Part shown: in pieces, positions 38,325-48,906 of the stretch
Position numbering within the stretch: position 1 is the first letter of the stretch
How the letters are laid out: every line of letters begins with the position of its first letter
Source: Heliocidaris erythrogramma
Taxonomy: Eukaryota > Echinodermata > Echinoidea > Camarodonta > Echinometridae
Reading direction: 5' to 3'
Assembly (NCBI GenBank): GCA_025617745.1
Contig: CM046857.1
Location: 24,893,761 to 24,957,760, forward strand
Length of the DNA: 64,000 nucleotides
Program-made: the position numbers and the translations under genes
Notes under the pieces: generated by a model
The model's database searches: none
Told to the model about the DNA's origin: nothing
What the model saw: only the letters and a program-made list of their open reading frames with translations

Positions 38325-38616
38325 CTGCTGAAGCTGCTGTCGTTGAAAAACAGATTGGAAGACTTGACTCCAAGTCTGATCGTTTGAATAGCTGAATCTT
38401 TTAGCTAGCTTATCCTTCTCTTCATGCCAAATTCGGAATACAGGCCAGGATCTTCAAAATCATCTTCGGCAAAGTGATCGCTTGCCACTCTGCCCGCGTG
38501 AGCTTTACATTTGCGACCCACAATTTCCGTAGATTTTCATCTTTAGGAAAATGATGTAGGCTTACACCATCTTTAGGGGTCTTGCTACAGCCCGCAACTA
38601 TACACCGATTAGGCAT
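38325..38616 (-). pseudogene. THAP-domain zinc finger, broken
   Basis: The frame from ATG at 38616 reads MPNRCIVAGCSK and then LHHFPKDENLRKLW, a good THAP start (two cysteines of the C2CH zinc site and the invariant tryptophan). After EWQA the frame fails. The continuation DHFAEDDFEDPG and SEFGMKRRIS is in another frame, about five residues including the expected third cysteine are missing, and a TAG follows. So the zinc site is incomplete. THAP domains occur both in host regulators and in P- and Kolobok-type transposases. No long downstream frame shows which this was. An unrecognised intron at the break is possible but less likely, given the later stop. Confidence 0.7.
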
Positions 38617-39100
38617 AATTGATGAAACTGTGTCCCAAAATCAAAGTTATTGTGAGGAATTAAACACACGAAAATACGCAATGCAAAATGGTCGATGCGG
38701 TGAATATCATGCTCGGCACCGGGCTGGGCCTGTCGGTGGCATATGGTCGGGGCCCTCCGGGCGCGCACGGTATAGGTTAGTGGAATATTTTCCCTTTAAT
38801 ACTTTTCATGCGTCACAGATCACGTGATCACGATGTCGCTTCGCTGTGTTTTTTTAGGGGCGGGGCTTATGACTGTGTAAATCAGCAAAAATGTACTTTT
38901 CAAATGATTATTAAATATGACTGAATGCATAAAAAATTGTGTGAGTGATATTTTTCCCCTCCTGATGACACCCTCCTACGAAAAATGGGCAATTATTTTT
39001 TTATTTTAGTGACCCTTTAATAACAATCTACTCGGTCAAGCGTGATGTTGGTGATGCAAGTGAGGTATCAATGGAAAGGTGGGGAGTTCCTCTTCATTTG
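38617..39100. other. Upstream of the THAP pseudogene, GC-rich patch
   Basis: A short GC-rich stretch (38690-38770) and a palindrome GATCACGTGATC (about 38818-38829) lie upstream of the THAP start. They may be leftovers of its promoter. No gene seen. Confidence 0.35.
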
Positions 39101-39536
39101 TGACCAGGAACCACAAAACCACCAAAAAGTCGCCAGATATGAATTTTTATTATACGGTCTGATTCTGAAAGAAGATATTCTCAGCTTTAAAATGATAAAT
39201 AACTCATTGGAATTTGATGTTGCTAACTCACTGTACAAAGAGTAGAATGCACAGTCCCTCAGAATGTTACTTCTGAGAAATATAAGGGTTTAAAGTTTGC
39301 AGTCTATTGAAGCACTCTGACTTGCAATGTGTTATGCTAAGGTGACAAAAGGAGGATTAGAACGCAATGAAAATTTCTATGAAAGGATCATCAGATTGTC
39401 CTAAATCTTGGCGTATCAATTAGGCATATCCTGTTCATCATAGTGAACAAGTATCAATATAAGAACTTACTCTGTTTAAAAGTTATGGGAGAAATCACAA
39501 AGTGCGACTTTTTTGTGGTTTTGTGGTGCCTGGTCA
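39101..39536. mobile_element. Miniature element with TGACCAGG ends
   Basis: The ends TGACCAGGAACCACAAAACC and GGTTTTGTGGTGCCTGGTCA are inverted repeats and continue inward to the GTCGC/GCGAC motifs. CATTTG occurs directly outside both ends, a likely 6-bp target duplication. No gene. A rearranged relative lies at 33766-34378. Confidence 0.75.
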
Positions 39537-40518
39537 CATTTGTAAGCTACATTTACATGTAATTTGTCAACATAAATAACCTTGGAATGATTATCTTTTT
39601 GAATTTGTATTACCTTTATTTAGATACACACTGTAGTGCCACTGGCGGCATTTGAAGGGGCGCAAAAACGCAAAAGAGAAGAAAATGAAGAAAAATATGA
39701 TCATAAAAGATTATGCTCCTCAATCAGTAGGTTAAATGTATTAGGAATACAGTTAGGTTTTAAATGCGAAAATTTCTACAGCTCGGTCGCTTTGATTATT
39801 CACACATGTTGCTCCAGGATCTCGTAATTTCCCGCGCCGGTATAGGATATAGCTTATAAGCGTTTTAGAGGATTCGGATTTTGAAAAACAAAATGTAATT
39901 CTCGTTGCTTTGCTCGCTATCATATTAGTTTCATCAGCATTTTGTTAAATATTGCGTCCCCAATAGGTCTAAAGGATATAAAGTGTATAACATTTGCAAA
40001 CGTTCATTATTTTGAAAGAAATCTCTATTTTCGGTTGGCTTGCTAAATTCCTCAGCTATATTTTGAGGGTTTTTTTTTTCTTCAAATATTGGGCCCCTTT
40101 CAGAAGGAAATGAAAAATTCAAATCTCTACCCCAGTGACTGATCGGGGGGGGGGGGGTGCCCCCTTTAAAACCAAAGTGTACATTGTGGCCCCATCCCTC
40201 TTTTAGACGTGATGACATTTTTTTCTAGCTTACTTGCTTGCTTGTCATACAATATGGAAGGACAAGAGACCCTAAAACGTGAAATGACCCTTTTATTTTT
40301 TAATTTCTTTTTTCGCTTGTCAAAGAATTTTGGAAGAAAACAGGACCCAAATCTGATGAACTTTGTTTTTTGCCTGTCACATAATTTTCTGAGATTTTTC
40401 CCCTTCCCCCCTTCTTTTACAAAACCTGGATCCGCCCATGCTCTACATCTCAATTGCAATGCTCAATTGCGATTTTCCTGGAAAAATTGCATTAGACATT
40501 GCGTTTTGGGGTTGTGAC
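39537..40518. other. Intergenic; single hAT-like terminus near 40437
   Basis: CCTGGATCCGCCCATG at 40424-40439 resembles the right end of the hAT-type element at 31700, but a matching left end was not found. A G run lies at about 40145-40157. Long minus-strand frames here have no recognisable domain. Confidence 0.4.
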
Positions 40519-40524
40519 TTTATT
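40519..40524 (-). terminator. Probable poly(A) signal of the TRIM-like gene
   Basis: AATAAA on the minus strand, ~166 bp beyond the stop codon of the TRIM-like gene, in the expected orientation. Confidence 0.55.
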
Positions 40525-40689
40525 GTCACATTGTTTGCACAGGGCGCTTTAATTTCTAGATAATTATACGCCACTGACAGAACACAAGTTTATATCAAAC
40601 CATCATTCAGTTTTCTTATGATATGCCTCATTTAAGAGATGATTAAGATTACACAGCAGTAGATATAGAACGCACACAAAAACACTTGG

Positions 40690-41958
40690 CTATGGAGATG
40701 TCGAACAATTCTTGATGAAATACAACTGCTGACTATTACAAACTAATGCGAGGATATCTGGAGAGAGTGAAACCATGTAACATTTACCCCAGCCTGGCGA
40801 CAGGCGAGGCAGACTGAACACAACTCTCTGCTTCAGATTCAGACCATCAAGGTCATAAAGCCTGAAACTCACCGTACCATACTTACAACCAAAATTTGCT
40901 ATATACACCCTGTCCCGTTCGTCCACTGCAACACAGAAGCGTTCGTCGATCCCTGATACATGTATAAGATCCCCAACGTTGCCATCCCTGTCATGGACCG
41001 CCACCGTCGTGTCATTGGTGGTGATGATCAAACCCTCCCTGGTTGCGGATGCTTGGAGTGCCTCTATGGTGATTGGGACTCTGTGCTTGAGTGTGCTTCC
41101 CGTTGGATCAAAGATGTAGACATAAGTCGAACCATTTGTTATGAGAATTTCGTCTGAGGGGCTTTTGTTCACTCTATATCGATTATCACCATGTGGTACA
41201 GCAACTTTGATTGTTGATTTCCTAGATCCCTCGGGGGAATAAATGTTTACTTGTCCATGTCCATCCGTTAAGCATAATGTCTTGTTTGTTCCAAACACAA
41301 GATCACTACACCAAATATCTCTTGGAATGTTTTCATAGTTCCTCGTTTTACCAGACGAATCGACGATAATCACAGGAGGTTCAAGGGAATTCGCAACAGC
41401 CACACTGTCATTGGAATATTTCGTCATTCCCGACGTGCTGGGTCCAAGTTCAACAATCCGCATGATTTGTAACTTAGGTTCTAAAAGGAACCCGAGTTTA
41501 AGATGAGTATCATGTGTCGGCCAGAATATCTGTTTCATTGCTCTTGTCCCAATGGCTTCTGCCATGGCTACAGATGTGTCAGCGGTAGTCTCATTCAGCA
41601 TGCCATTCAGCTCATCGCAGAGCCAAGTGTGAGCAGAAAGACTGTCTGTATCAAGACGACTAAGCCTATCATTAGCCACCAGTGTCATCGAACTGCTAAT
41701 GCTTTTGATCCTCTTTTGGTTATTAGATACGATGGAGTTTAGATTATCATTAAACTCGTGTTCTAGGGCCTCGATTTGCTTGATGAGAATTCGCAGGTCT
41801 TCTTCCAGTCGCTCTGACATGGTAGTGTAGGCCTTGTTGGCATTTGTCCGTAGTGTCTGCATGGCTCTGGTTACAAAACAACGCTGTCTTTCCACTTCCC
41901 GAATGTGATACTCCGATACTGACTTCTTGTCTTTACAGCGTTGAATAAGATCATTGAC
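40690..41958 (-). CDS. TRIM-like protein, exon 2: coiled coil and probable beta-propeller
   Basis: The last exon carries 422 codons and a TAG stop. It opens after a splice acceptor (pyrimidine-rich, ...TTTTAG) at 41959-41960 with VNDLIQRCKDKKSV and continues the frame of exon 1 in phase 0. Residues ~131-240 of the joined protein are a charged, heptad-like helix (SERLEEDLRILIKQIEALEH), the coiled coil by which TRIM proteins dimerise. Residues ~270-550 have repeated short strands with NHL/WD-like spacing (VCLTDGHGQVNIYSPEG-like, ERFCVAVDERDRVYIANFG), best read as a beta-propeller; the exact repeat type is uncertain. A GTG near 41895 could be mistaken for a start, but splicing shows it is internal. 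The frame is clean and codon use looks normal, so the gene is probably functional. Confidence 0.85.
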   Translation of the reverse strand, partial: VNDLIQRCKDKKSVSEYHIREVERQRCFVTRAMQTLRTNANKAYTTMSERLEEDLRILIKQIEALEHEFNDNLNSIVSNNQKRIKSISSSMTLVANDRLSRLDTDSLSAHTWLCDELNGMLNETTADTSVAMAEAIGTRAMKQIFWPTHDTHLKLGFLLEPKLQIMRIVELGPSTSGMTKYSNDSVAVANSLEPPVIIVDSSGKTRNYENIPRDIWCSDLVFGTNKTLCLTDGHGQVNIYSPEGSRKSTIKVAVPHGDNRYRVNKSPSDEILITNGSTYVYIFDPTGSTLKHRVPITIEALQASATREGLIITTNDTTVAVHDRDGNVGDLIHVSGIDERFCVAVDERDRVYIANFGCKYGTVSFRLYDLDGLNLKQRVVFSLPRLSPGWGKCYMVSLSPDILALVCNSQQLYFIKNCSTSP

Positions 41959-42293
41959 CTAAAATGACGGAAAAAATCAAATCACAATCTTCTTTCAATC
42001 AATAAATACGTATTCTATAGAATACTGCAGATTGACTAAAAATTATTTTGTAAAAATTCTTATCTAGCGTTCCGAAATTGACATTTTAAGAAAATACATT
42101 AGTAATAAAGTCATACAATGGAAAATTTTCTAACTTAGCAAGAAAATAATTAAATTGAATTAACAGATAAAAAACTAACAACAATAATTTAACGATTATG
42201 AACCAGTTGGTGTATATGTAATAAAAGAGATAATAGCAACTAAAAGGTAGGATATGTTAATAATTCTGGGTGAAACGTGGAACGTGAAGACTT

Positions 42294-42779
42294 TTATGGA
42301 AACGTAAAAGTATGTTTGCTTATATAAACGTTTGAACCACTGATGAGCTTGAAGAATTTGATAGCAGCATATTTATAGGATTGCTTGAAACTTTCAAAGT
42401 TAAGTTTAGGTAGAACAGCATTTAATGAATTATCATTTCTTGTGTTGAGTCCGTGCCTATCAAAGTATCTTTCAATATCATTGCATAACCTTGAAGGAGC
42501 AAGACAATAAACGCATTGATATGCCAAAATACTTTTAAAATGATTGCGCCTCATTTCAAACGGTTGCCAGTGTAATTCCCTAAACAAATCGGTGCTGCTT
42601 ACGGAGTAGTCAAACTGTTTAGTCACGATACGAGCAGCACGTCTTTGTAATTTCAGATTCAAGTTCGTTTTAAAAGAAGCAGAAAATTTAAAGAAACAGA
42701 TCAATGAAAGTGTTAGCAAAAATACCGTGAAGCATCTTGCGAGTCCTCTCTCATTTGCCCTGCACTGAGAACAAGTCAT
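42294..42779 (-). pseudogene. LINE reverse transcriptase C-terminal fragment in the intron
   Basis: The frame contains LQRRAARIVTKQFDYSV, LFRELHWQPFEMRRNHF and LAPSRL, the conserved tail of Jockey/L2-type reverse transcriptases after the polymerase core. The active-site part is absent. It lies in the same orientation as the host gene. No tail or target duplication was recognised. Confidence 0.75.
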
Positions 42780-43295
42780 AAATTTCCATTTTCTCCAAAA
42801 GTATTTAATCGTACATGCATCCGATAATCATTGTAAATGTTTTTACACCCAGTTCATACGAAACAAATTTATTCCTGTATCAATAAAATTTGATGAAATT
42901 TTAAGTACGGATCAAATGGGAGAGGATCTCGCAAGACACGTCACGGAGTTGCCAGTTCCTGTTTATCATTGATTACAATTTTAAATATTCATAATTGTCT
43001 TATTTCTTAACAGATTTCGCTCAAATTTTCACTAATCTGTTTCATATTTCTGCCTTTATTCAAATCGACTAAATACCAGGGTGTACTTCCCCTTTAAGTG
43101 AATTAAAAAACAACCTTCCATGATATGAGCAGTTGGAGGTTATTTAAAAAGTACATCTTATGATACATGACATTTTATTGCTGTTGTCTACTTCATACAT
43201 TTGTCACATTGTCTTTGCTGATATTGCTTTACGTGACTTTCCTCTATCCTAATCGTAAATTTGCGTACATTTTGAAATATTGTCTAGATATGTGA

Positions 43296-43445
43296 TTTTA
43301 GCCGGACTGCTTTTCAATTATTTGGGCGCAATACTACACTGTATGTAAAAGGGGTTGGTGCATGGAGGGGGAAAACTTGGTGCATGGAAGGGGAAACTTG
43401 GTGCATGGAGGGGGAAAACTCTCCCCTCCCTACACCCACCCTTCT
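43296..43445. repeat. ~170-bp repeat, first part (before the TTA element)
   Basis: GACTGCTTTTCAATTATTTG followed by AATACTACACTGTATGTAA matches units at 45640-45890. A GGTGCATGGAGGGGGAAAAC tract of three copies ends it. The two TTA-flanked elements inserted here split the array. Confidence 0.7.
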
Positions 43446-43448
43446 TTA

Positions 43449-44483
43449 GGCTGGGTTCACATAGAAGTATACGGTATACGGTATAAGATATTCGCTATTC
43501 GCTATACGGGCATGGCGAGTCACATAAGGTAGCACGCGTGTCCTACTGTAATATATGAGCCATATGATTTTACACACTAAATTTTTTTTTTTTTTTTGGG
43601 GGGGGGGGGGGGGTTGGGGGGATGTGATTGGAAATACTGTAGTTATGTTTCCAAATATATATTTTAACATTTCAAACATGAATCAGCCTAATTGATTTTA
43701 TCAATTATTCCTATTTTTGCTTTGATGACGTCATTTTTTATGGTGGGGGGGGGGGGGGGGTAGCTTGATTCTACTCCCCCATCCCAGCTCTGTGAACTCT
43801 TATCAAAAGTGAAATAATAAAGAAATCATTTTATAAACAATATTTTCTTGAATTAAATCTATTCCCACATTATTTAACTTATTATAAGAATAATTAAGTA
43901 ATTAGTTAAATGTTGCTCGACTATACACAACAACATGGCTCAATTAACCCGCGCTGCGGGTTAGTTGAGCCATTTTGACCTTGTGTCTTCAATCCTTTCA
44001 AGGTCAAACAAGAAAGAAAGAAAAATGCAGAGCCCACATAAATCACACAGAATGTGCATGAGATATTTTTCTTTCAGTTAAAAAAAAAGGGGGGGGGGGC
44101 ATTTGACATAGTAACCCTAAAGTGTTGGATAACTTAAATACGACGGCATGTGCTATGAAATTCAATAAAATGAGTACCAAGAAATCCTTTTATTTGTAAC
44201 TTACCTTATTTAACCAAAGCACACAATAAATTGTTTATAGGGAAATTCAGAACACCAGCTGCCACATCCGAACAGGATGGTATACGCTGCACGAAAATCG
44301 AACAAGTACGATTCCCACTATACTATACTATACGCAGCTATACGCAGCTATACGGCATTTTCGTATAGTGCCCTCTCATGTGACCCGGTATTAGGAAATC
44401 CTATTGTTCGATTCAAGCTATTCGCGTGCCCTCGAAAACGTGCACCGTATACCCGAATAGTATACTTCTATGTGAACCCAGCC
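43449..44483. mobile_element. TTA-flanked inverted-repeat element, tandem copy 1 (Harbinger-like)
   Basis: The ends GGCTGGGTTCACATAGAAGT and ACTTCTATGTGAACCCAGCC are exact inverted repeats, flanked by TTA at 43446-43448 and 44484-44486. Subterminal TATACGG/CTATACG motifs are repeated. A hairpin (ATGGCTCAATTAACCCGC at 43934 with its partner) and two poly-G tracts lie inside. A 3-bp TWA duplication suggests the PIF/Harbinger superfamily. No transposase is present. Confidence 0.8.
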
Positions 44484-44486
44484 TTA

Positions 44487-45532
44487 GGCTGGGTTCACAT
44501 AGAAGTATACGGTATACGGTATACGATATTCGCTATTCGCTATTCGCTATACGCTATACGCTATACGGGCATGGCGAGTCACATAAGGTAGCACGCGTGT
44601 CCTACTTTAATATTTGAGCCATATGATTTTACACACTAAAAACTATTTTTTTTTTTGGGGGGGGGGGGGGTTGGGGGGATGTGATTGGAAATACTGTAGT
44701 TATGTTTCCAAATATATATTTTAACATTTCAAACATGAATCAGCCTAATTGATTTTATCAATTATTCCTATTTTCGCTTTGATGACGTCATTTTTTATGG
44801 TGGGGGGGGGGGGGGGGGTAGCTTGATTCTACTCCCCCATCCCAGCTTTGTGAACTCTTATCAAAAGTGAAATAATAAAGAAATCATTTTATAAACAATA
44901 TTTTCTTGAATTAAATCTATTTCCACATTATTTAACTTATTATAAGAATAATTAAGTAATTAGTTAAATGTTGCTCGACTATACACAACAACATGGCTCA
45001 ATTAACCCGCGCTGCGGGTTAGTTGAGCCATTTTGACCTTGTGTCTTCAATCCTTTCAAGGTCAAACAAGAAAGAAAGAAAAATGCAGAGCCCACATAAA
45101 TCACACAGAATGTGCATGAGATATTTTTCTTTCAGTTAAAAAAAAAAGGGGGGGGGGCATTTGACATAGTAACCCTAAAGTGTTGGATAACTTAAATATG
45201 ACGGCATGTGCTATGAAATTCCAATAAAATGAGTACCAAGAAATCCTTTTATTTGTAACTTACCTTATTTAACCAAAGCACACAATAAATTGTTTATAGG
45301 GAAATTCAGAACACCAGTTGCCACATCCGAACAGGATGGTATACGCTGCACGAAAATCGAACAAGCACGATTCCCACTATACTATACTATACGCAGCTAT
45401 ACGGCATTTTCGTATAGTGCCCTCTCATGTGACCCGGTATTAGGAAATCCTATTGTTCGATTCAAGCTATTCGCGTGCCCTCGAAAACGTGCACCGTATA
45501 CCCGAATAGTATACTTCTATGTGAACCCAGCC
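44487..45532. mobile_element. TTA-flanked inverted-repeat element, tandem copy 2
   Basis: Nearly identical to copy 1 and in the same orientation, with TTA at 45533-45535. The TTA at 44484-44486 is shared, so three TTA sites bracket two elements. Differences are mainly poly-G length and a small loss of CTATACGCAG near 45398. Confidence 0.85.
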
Positions 45533-45535
45533 TTA

Positions 45536-45960
45536 CAGTACAGTATCCGCGTGAAAGCTCTGACGTTTTATAGTAAATTTGAGAGAAAGATATAATTACG
45601 GCTCGTAGCACCTTTTTTCAGGCGGAAAGTTAGTTTGACGCCGGGACTGTTTTTCAATTATTTGGAAGTAATGTATATGTAACAGGGGTGGGTGGAGAGA
45701 GAGAGGGGAATTTCCCCCCTCCCGCGCGAAGCGTGAAAGCTCTCACGTTTTAGCAAATTTGAGAGAAAGATAACGGCTCGTAGCAAACAATTTTTTAGGC
45801 GGAAAGCTATAGTTCGACGCCCTCACTGCTTTTCAATTATTTGGATGCAATATTGCACTGTATGTAACAGGGGTGGGTGCAGGGAGGGGGAGTTATTTTC
45901 TTTTACGTCTTAGCAAAATTTGTTTGAAAGATGACAACTCGTAGCGCCTTTTTAGGCAGT
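45536..45960. repeat. ~170-bp repeat, continuation after the TTA elements
   Basis: About two and a half units with GCGTGAAAGCTCT, AGCAAATTTGAGAGAAAGAT, ACGGCTCGTAGCA, CTTTTCAATTATTTGGA and AACAGGGGTGGGTG. The unit continues from 43296-43445. Confidence 0.75.
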
Positions 45961-46036
45961 TAGGCTTTCTTCTCTCACTCCCCCAGCTTTTTCGCTCTCG
46001 CATTTTTTTAAGGGGCTATATAGGGGGCCGTGATTC

Positions 46037-47284
46037 CAGGGGCAGCGGAGCGTTTTTCAGAGTGGGGGGGGGGGGGGCACCAACAAAACCCGGGCACTTT
46101 GGGGAAAGAAGAACACCTACAAAGGGTGAAAACAAGGCGAAACTGCCACTTTGAGACATTAGTATACCGCTACATTCTGATTAATACACTATCGAGGATC
46201 ATTTTCGACACATTACTGTTTATGTCTTAACATGGTACTAGATTTAAAAAAAACAAAGTACTTTGCAGTTGAATGTAATGGTCTAATTAAATATCAAAAT
46301 ATTGAAGATATTTTGAATAGCAGCGAAAAAAAATTGTCCTCCTTCCTGTTATGATTTAGGGGGACTGCTCATTCTTGTATAATTAAGGGAATTGTGCCCC
46401 TCCTACCCCTGCTCCACTGCCTCTCATTGTGCTGATATCAGTAGGGGAATCTATTATTATGAAGCCTAGCTCCTTGATTATTTGGAGCTAGGTATAAGAC
46501 TTTTTTGTGGATTTTAGGGCACAGTTTGTAAGCGACATCGGAGTACCGTATATAGGTACAATATATTAAATATATATAGGTATAAATGTAGTGCACTTAT
46601 CAAAAGGGAAAATAATACTATTAGAAAGAAAAAGGGGCACTTAAAAAGAGGCATTTATCAGAGGTGAAAAGGGCACTTATCTTAAGGAAAAATTGCACTA
46701 TTAGAACGGAAAATGGTCACCAGACAAAAACAGGGCACTTATCAGAAGGTGAAAAGGGCACTTATTAGAAAGAAGAAGGGGCAGTCATACGAAGAAAAGG
46801 GTCACTTATCAGAGGTGAAAAAGGGCACTTATTATAAGAAGGGAAAATTGTACTATTAGAACGGAAAAATAGGCACTAATCAGACGAAAAACAAAGGCAC
46901 AGGTTCCAAAAGGGGAAGTAATGTATGAGCTTAAAGGGGGCACCTATCAGAAGGTGAGAAGGGCATATATCAGAAAGAATAAGGGGCGCAGTTATACGAA
47001 GGAAAAGAGGCACTTATCAGAAGTGAAAAAGGCACTTACAGAAGGAAGATTGCACTATTAGAACGGGAAATGGGCACTAATTAGACGAAAAAGGGCAATT
47101 ATTAGATGTCATAAGGGGGAGTAATGTCTCAGGTTAAAGGGGGCACTTATCAGAAGGTAAAAGGGCACTTATTAGAAAGAAAAAGGGCACTATACGACGA
47201 AAGGGGGCACTTATCAGCTATAAAAGGGGCACTTTGGGGGTCGCCTCTCCATGGTTCCCTTGTGCCTCCCTGGCTACGCCTATG
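46037..47284. mobile_element. hAT-like element filled with a GGGCACTTA minisatellite
   Basis: The left end CAGGGGCAGCGGAGCG is followed by a G run. The right end CCCTGGCTACGCCTATG is an imperfect inverse of it. The 8 bp outside (CGTGATTC and CGTATAAC) match only partly, so the ends are degenerate or the call is approximate. The interior from 46590 is tandem DNA. Confidence 0.5.
46590..47235. repeat. Complex minisatellite, GGGCACTTATCAGAAGG unit
   Basis: Dozens of purine-rich units built on AAAGGGGCACTTATCAGA. A longer block with TTGCACTATTAGAACGG returns at about 46691, 46847 and 47050, giving a higher-order pattern of roughly 150-210 bp. No coding potential. Confidence 0.85.
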
Positions 47285-47354
47285 CGTATAACATACTTAC
47301 TACTACTTCAAATTCTTTAGTTAAGAGGAAACTGAAATTCATAAAAATACTCAC

Positions 47355-47747
47355 CTTCACTTGTAACTCTTTCTGGAAATCTGTCTTACTTTTGGTCTCA
47401 TGATTACGGTGTCCGACTGCCACACACTCACGACAGACAAGCTCGTTGCAGACTTTGCAGAAAATATCTTTGCTCTCACGCTCGTGTGTTAAGCATTTCT
47501 CAGATAAGTCTCCGATGCTGACATTCCCCTCAATGATATCTTGGACAGATATGATTATATGGCCCTTAAACATCACTGACATTTTCTGATGGCTCTTCAA
47601 GCATTCTCCACACAAATAATTCTTACAGGTTTGGCAAAAAGACAGAGCCTCATCTTGAAGATCGCAAGCGGTGCAATTCGGGTGTATCTCAAGGACAGCA
47701 CCCCGTGAAAAGCTCGAAGCTTTCTCATCTTGGATATGTCCAGCCAT
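47355..47747 (-). CDS. TRIM-like protein, exon 1: two B-box zinc fingers, no RING
   Basis: ATG at 47747 (context AACATGGC) opens 131 codons ending at a GTGAGT donor. B-box 1 spans residues 25-63 (CTAC, CQTC, CGEC, then two histidines). B-box 2 spans 85-116 (CLTH, CKVC, CREC, then HRNH) and keeps all eight zinc ligands. A RING finger normally precedes the B-boxes in TRIM ligases. Here only 24 residues precede them, so this is a RING-less TRIM-like protein and ubiquitin-ligase activity should not be assumed. An upstream RING exon is possible but was not seen in the 300 bp before the ATG. With exon 2 the product is 553 residues. TRIM-like genes are expanded in echinoderms and several act in innate immunity; a role here is inference. 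Confidence 0.88.
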
Positions 47748-48378
47748 GTTGTTGCTCGAAGGATTCCTAGATCACATATGAGTTCTTATACACCCAACAG
47801 TGCTTTTCTCTTCATAAAAATCATGCAAACACATTTAGCTGAAGGAAGTCTTTTTGGCAAAGTATGATTCCCAGCAGGATATAGCGACCGGTTGCTATAA
47901 TTATGCTCTCTTCAATAACAGGAACCCTGAATGTGCTCCAGGTCAATAAACTTTATGAAGTATTTTACTGTGTGTGATATACAGAGAACATCAACCGTTC
48001 TGCATGCATAGGCCAAACTGAAAGGGGGTGTCTGATCAAATTCGATGACGACGTTTTCGACGAAAATTATCTTCATGCAAAAAGGGCATGTGCTCAATAT
48101 TTGGATATGTCGTGAAATTTTGAATTGGGATGTCACATTACAACCCTACACCCTAAACCCTAGTGAATACCCCTTCCAGCCACATCGATGGGACGGATGG
48201 TGAATCAGTTTGGAGTAGGGCTCATTTCCGTTGCATAACAATTATGACAAAGGAGCGATATTGGCAATCGCTGCAAACTTTGGCCCAACTTTCTTTCCTA
48301 TTTAGGCAATACTTACAACAGAGAGCTTAAATATGTCGTAAGACTGCTGCTTAATATATGAGGTTTTGTCTACGGACA
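47748..48378. other. Upstream of the TRIM-like gene, no further exon recognised
   Basis: This should contain the 5' UTR or promoter of the minus-strand gene. I see no convincing TATA box or initiator and no further zinc-finger coding sequence. Confidence 0.35.
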
Positions 48379-48380
48379 TA

Positions 48381-48599
48381 CAGCCATGGAAAAAATTATT
48401 AGACCAAGCATGGTTACTGATAGTGTTATATTTGTGGTAATAAGGAAATAAAATATCATAAATGCAAGGTATAATTGCTGGAATTTGGTATTCATTCAAT
48501 GAAATACAAAGACAAATCGTTTTTAAAATTTCGTTTTGCATATTATAGTAGGCCTACCCTTATTACAGAAGCTTGGTCTAATAATTTTTTCAAGGGCTG
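48381..48599. mobile_element. TA-flanked miniature element (Tc1/mariner type)
   Basis: The ends CAGCCATGGAAAAAATTATT and the complementary AATAATTTTTTCAAGGGCTG, with GACCAAGC further inside, form arms of about 30 bp with one small indel. TA lies directly outside both ends (48379-48380 and 48600-48601). Size is 219 bp, no gene. Confidence 0.75.
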
Positions 48600-48906
48600 T
48601 ATGTTACTGTCTATATGGTTTTGGATCAGTAACTTTTACTTCTTGTATTTCTTCTGCCCTCTTCAGGAAGATGCCAATTACACCTACTGCAGTCTATTTA
48701 ATACATTTTCAAAGTTTAGTTTGGAATATAACATCTTTACATTTTTACTGAGTCTACTTGGATTCGTATATATATTGCTCATATATTTATATAATATTGA
48801 ATGGCCTTGAGTGGGATACAAGGATATATCGCATGAGCTATGGGCATCATAATAATAATTCTAATTATTACTTGTATGAACGGTTTTCAGGCGACCAGAA
48901 AAAATA

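Larger units (their letters stand above)
41959..47354 (-). other. Intron of the TRIM-like gene (5.4 kb, phase 0)
   Basis: The donor AAG|GTGAGT is at 47355/47354 and the acceptor TTTTAG|GTC at 41959/41958. Both exons join between codons. The intron carries a LINE fragment, a ~170-bp repeat, two tandem TTA-flanked elements and a hAT-like element whose edge is only ~70 bp from the donor. None interrupts the splice signals. Confidence 0.85.

Noticed and set aside
39934-40459. Complete hAT element on the minus strand
   Set aside because: Only one terminus (near 40437) is recognisable; no matching second end was found.
41895-41897. GTG at the 5' end of the exon 2 frame as a start codon
   Set aside because: A good acceptor lies 63 bp upstream in frame and joins to exon 1, so this codon is internal.
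44277-45595. Tyr/Arg-rich frames in the TTA elements
   Set aside because: They translate the CTATACG and TATACGG subterminal repeats and are not conserved genes.
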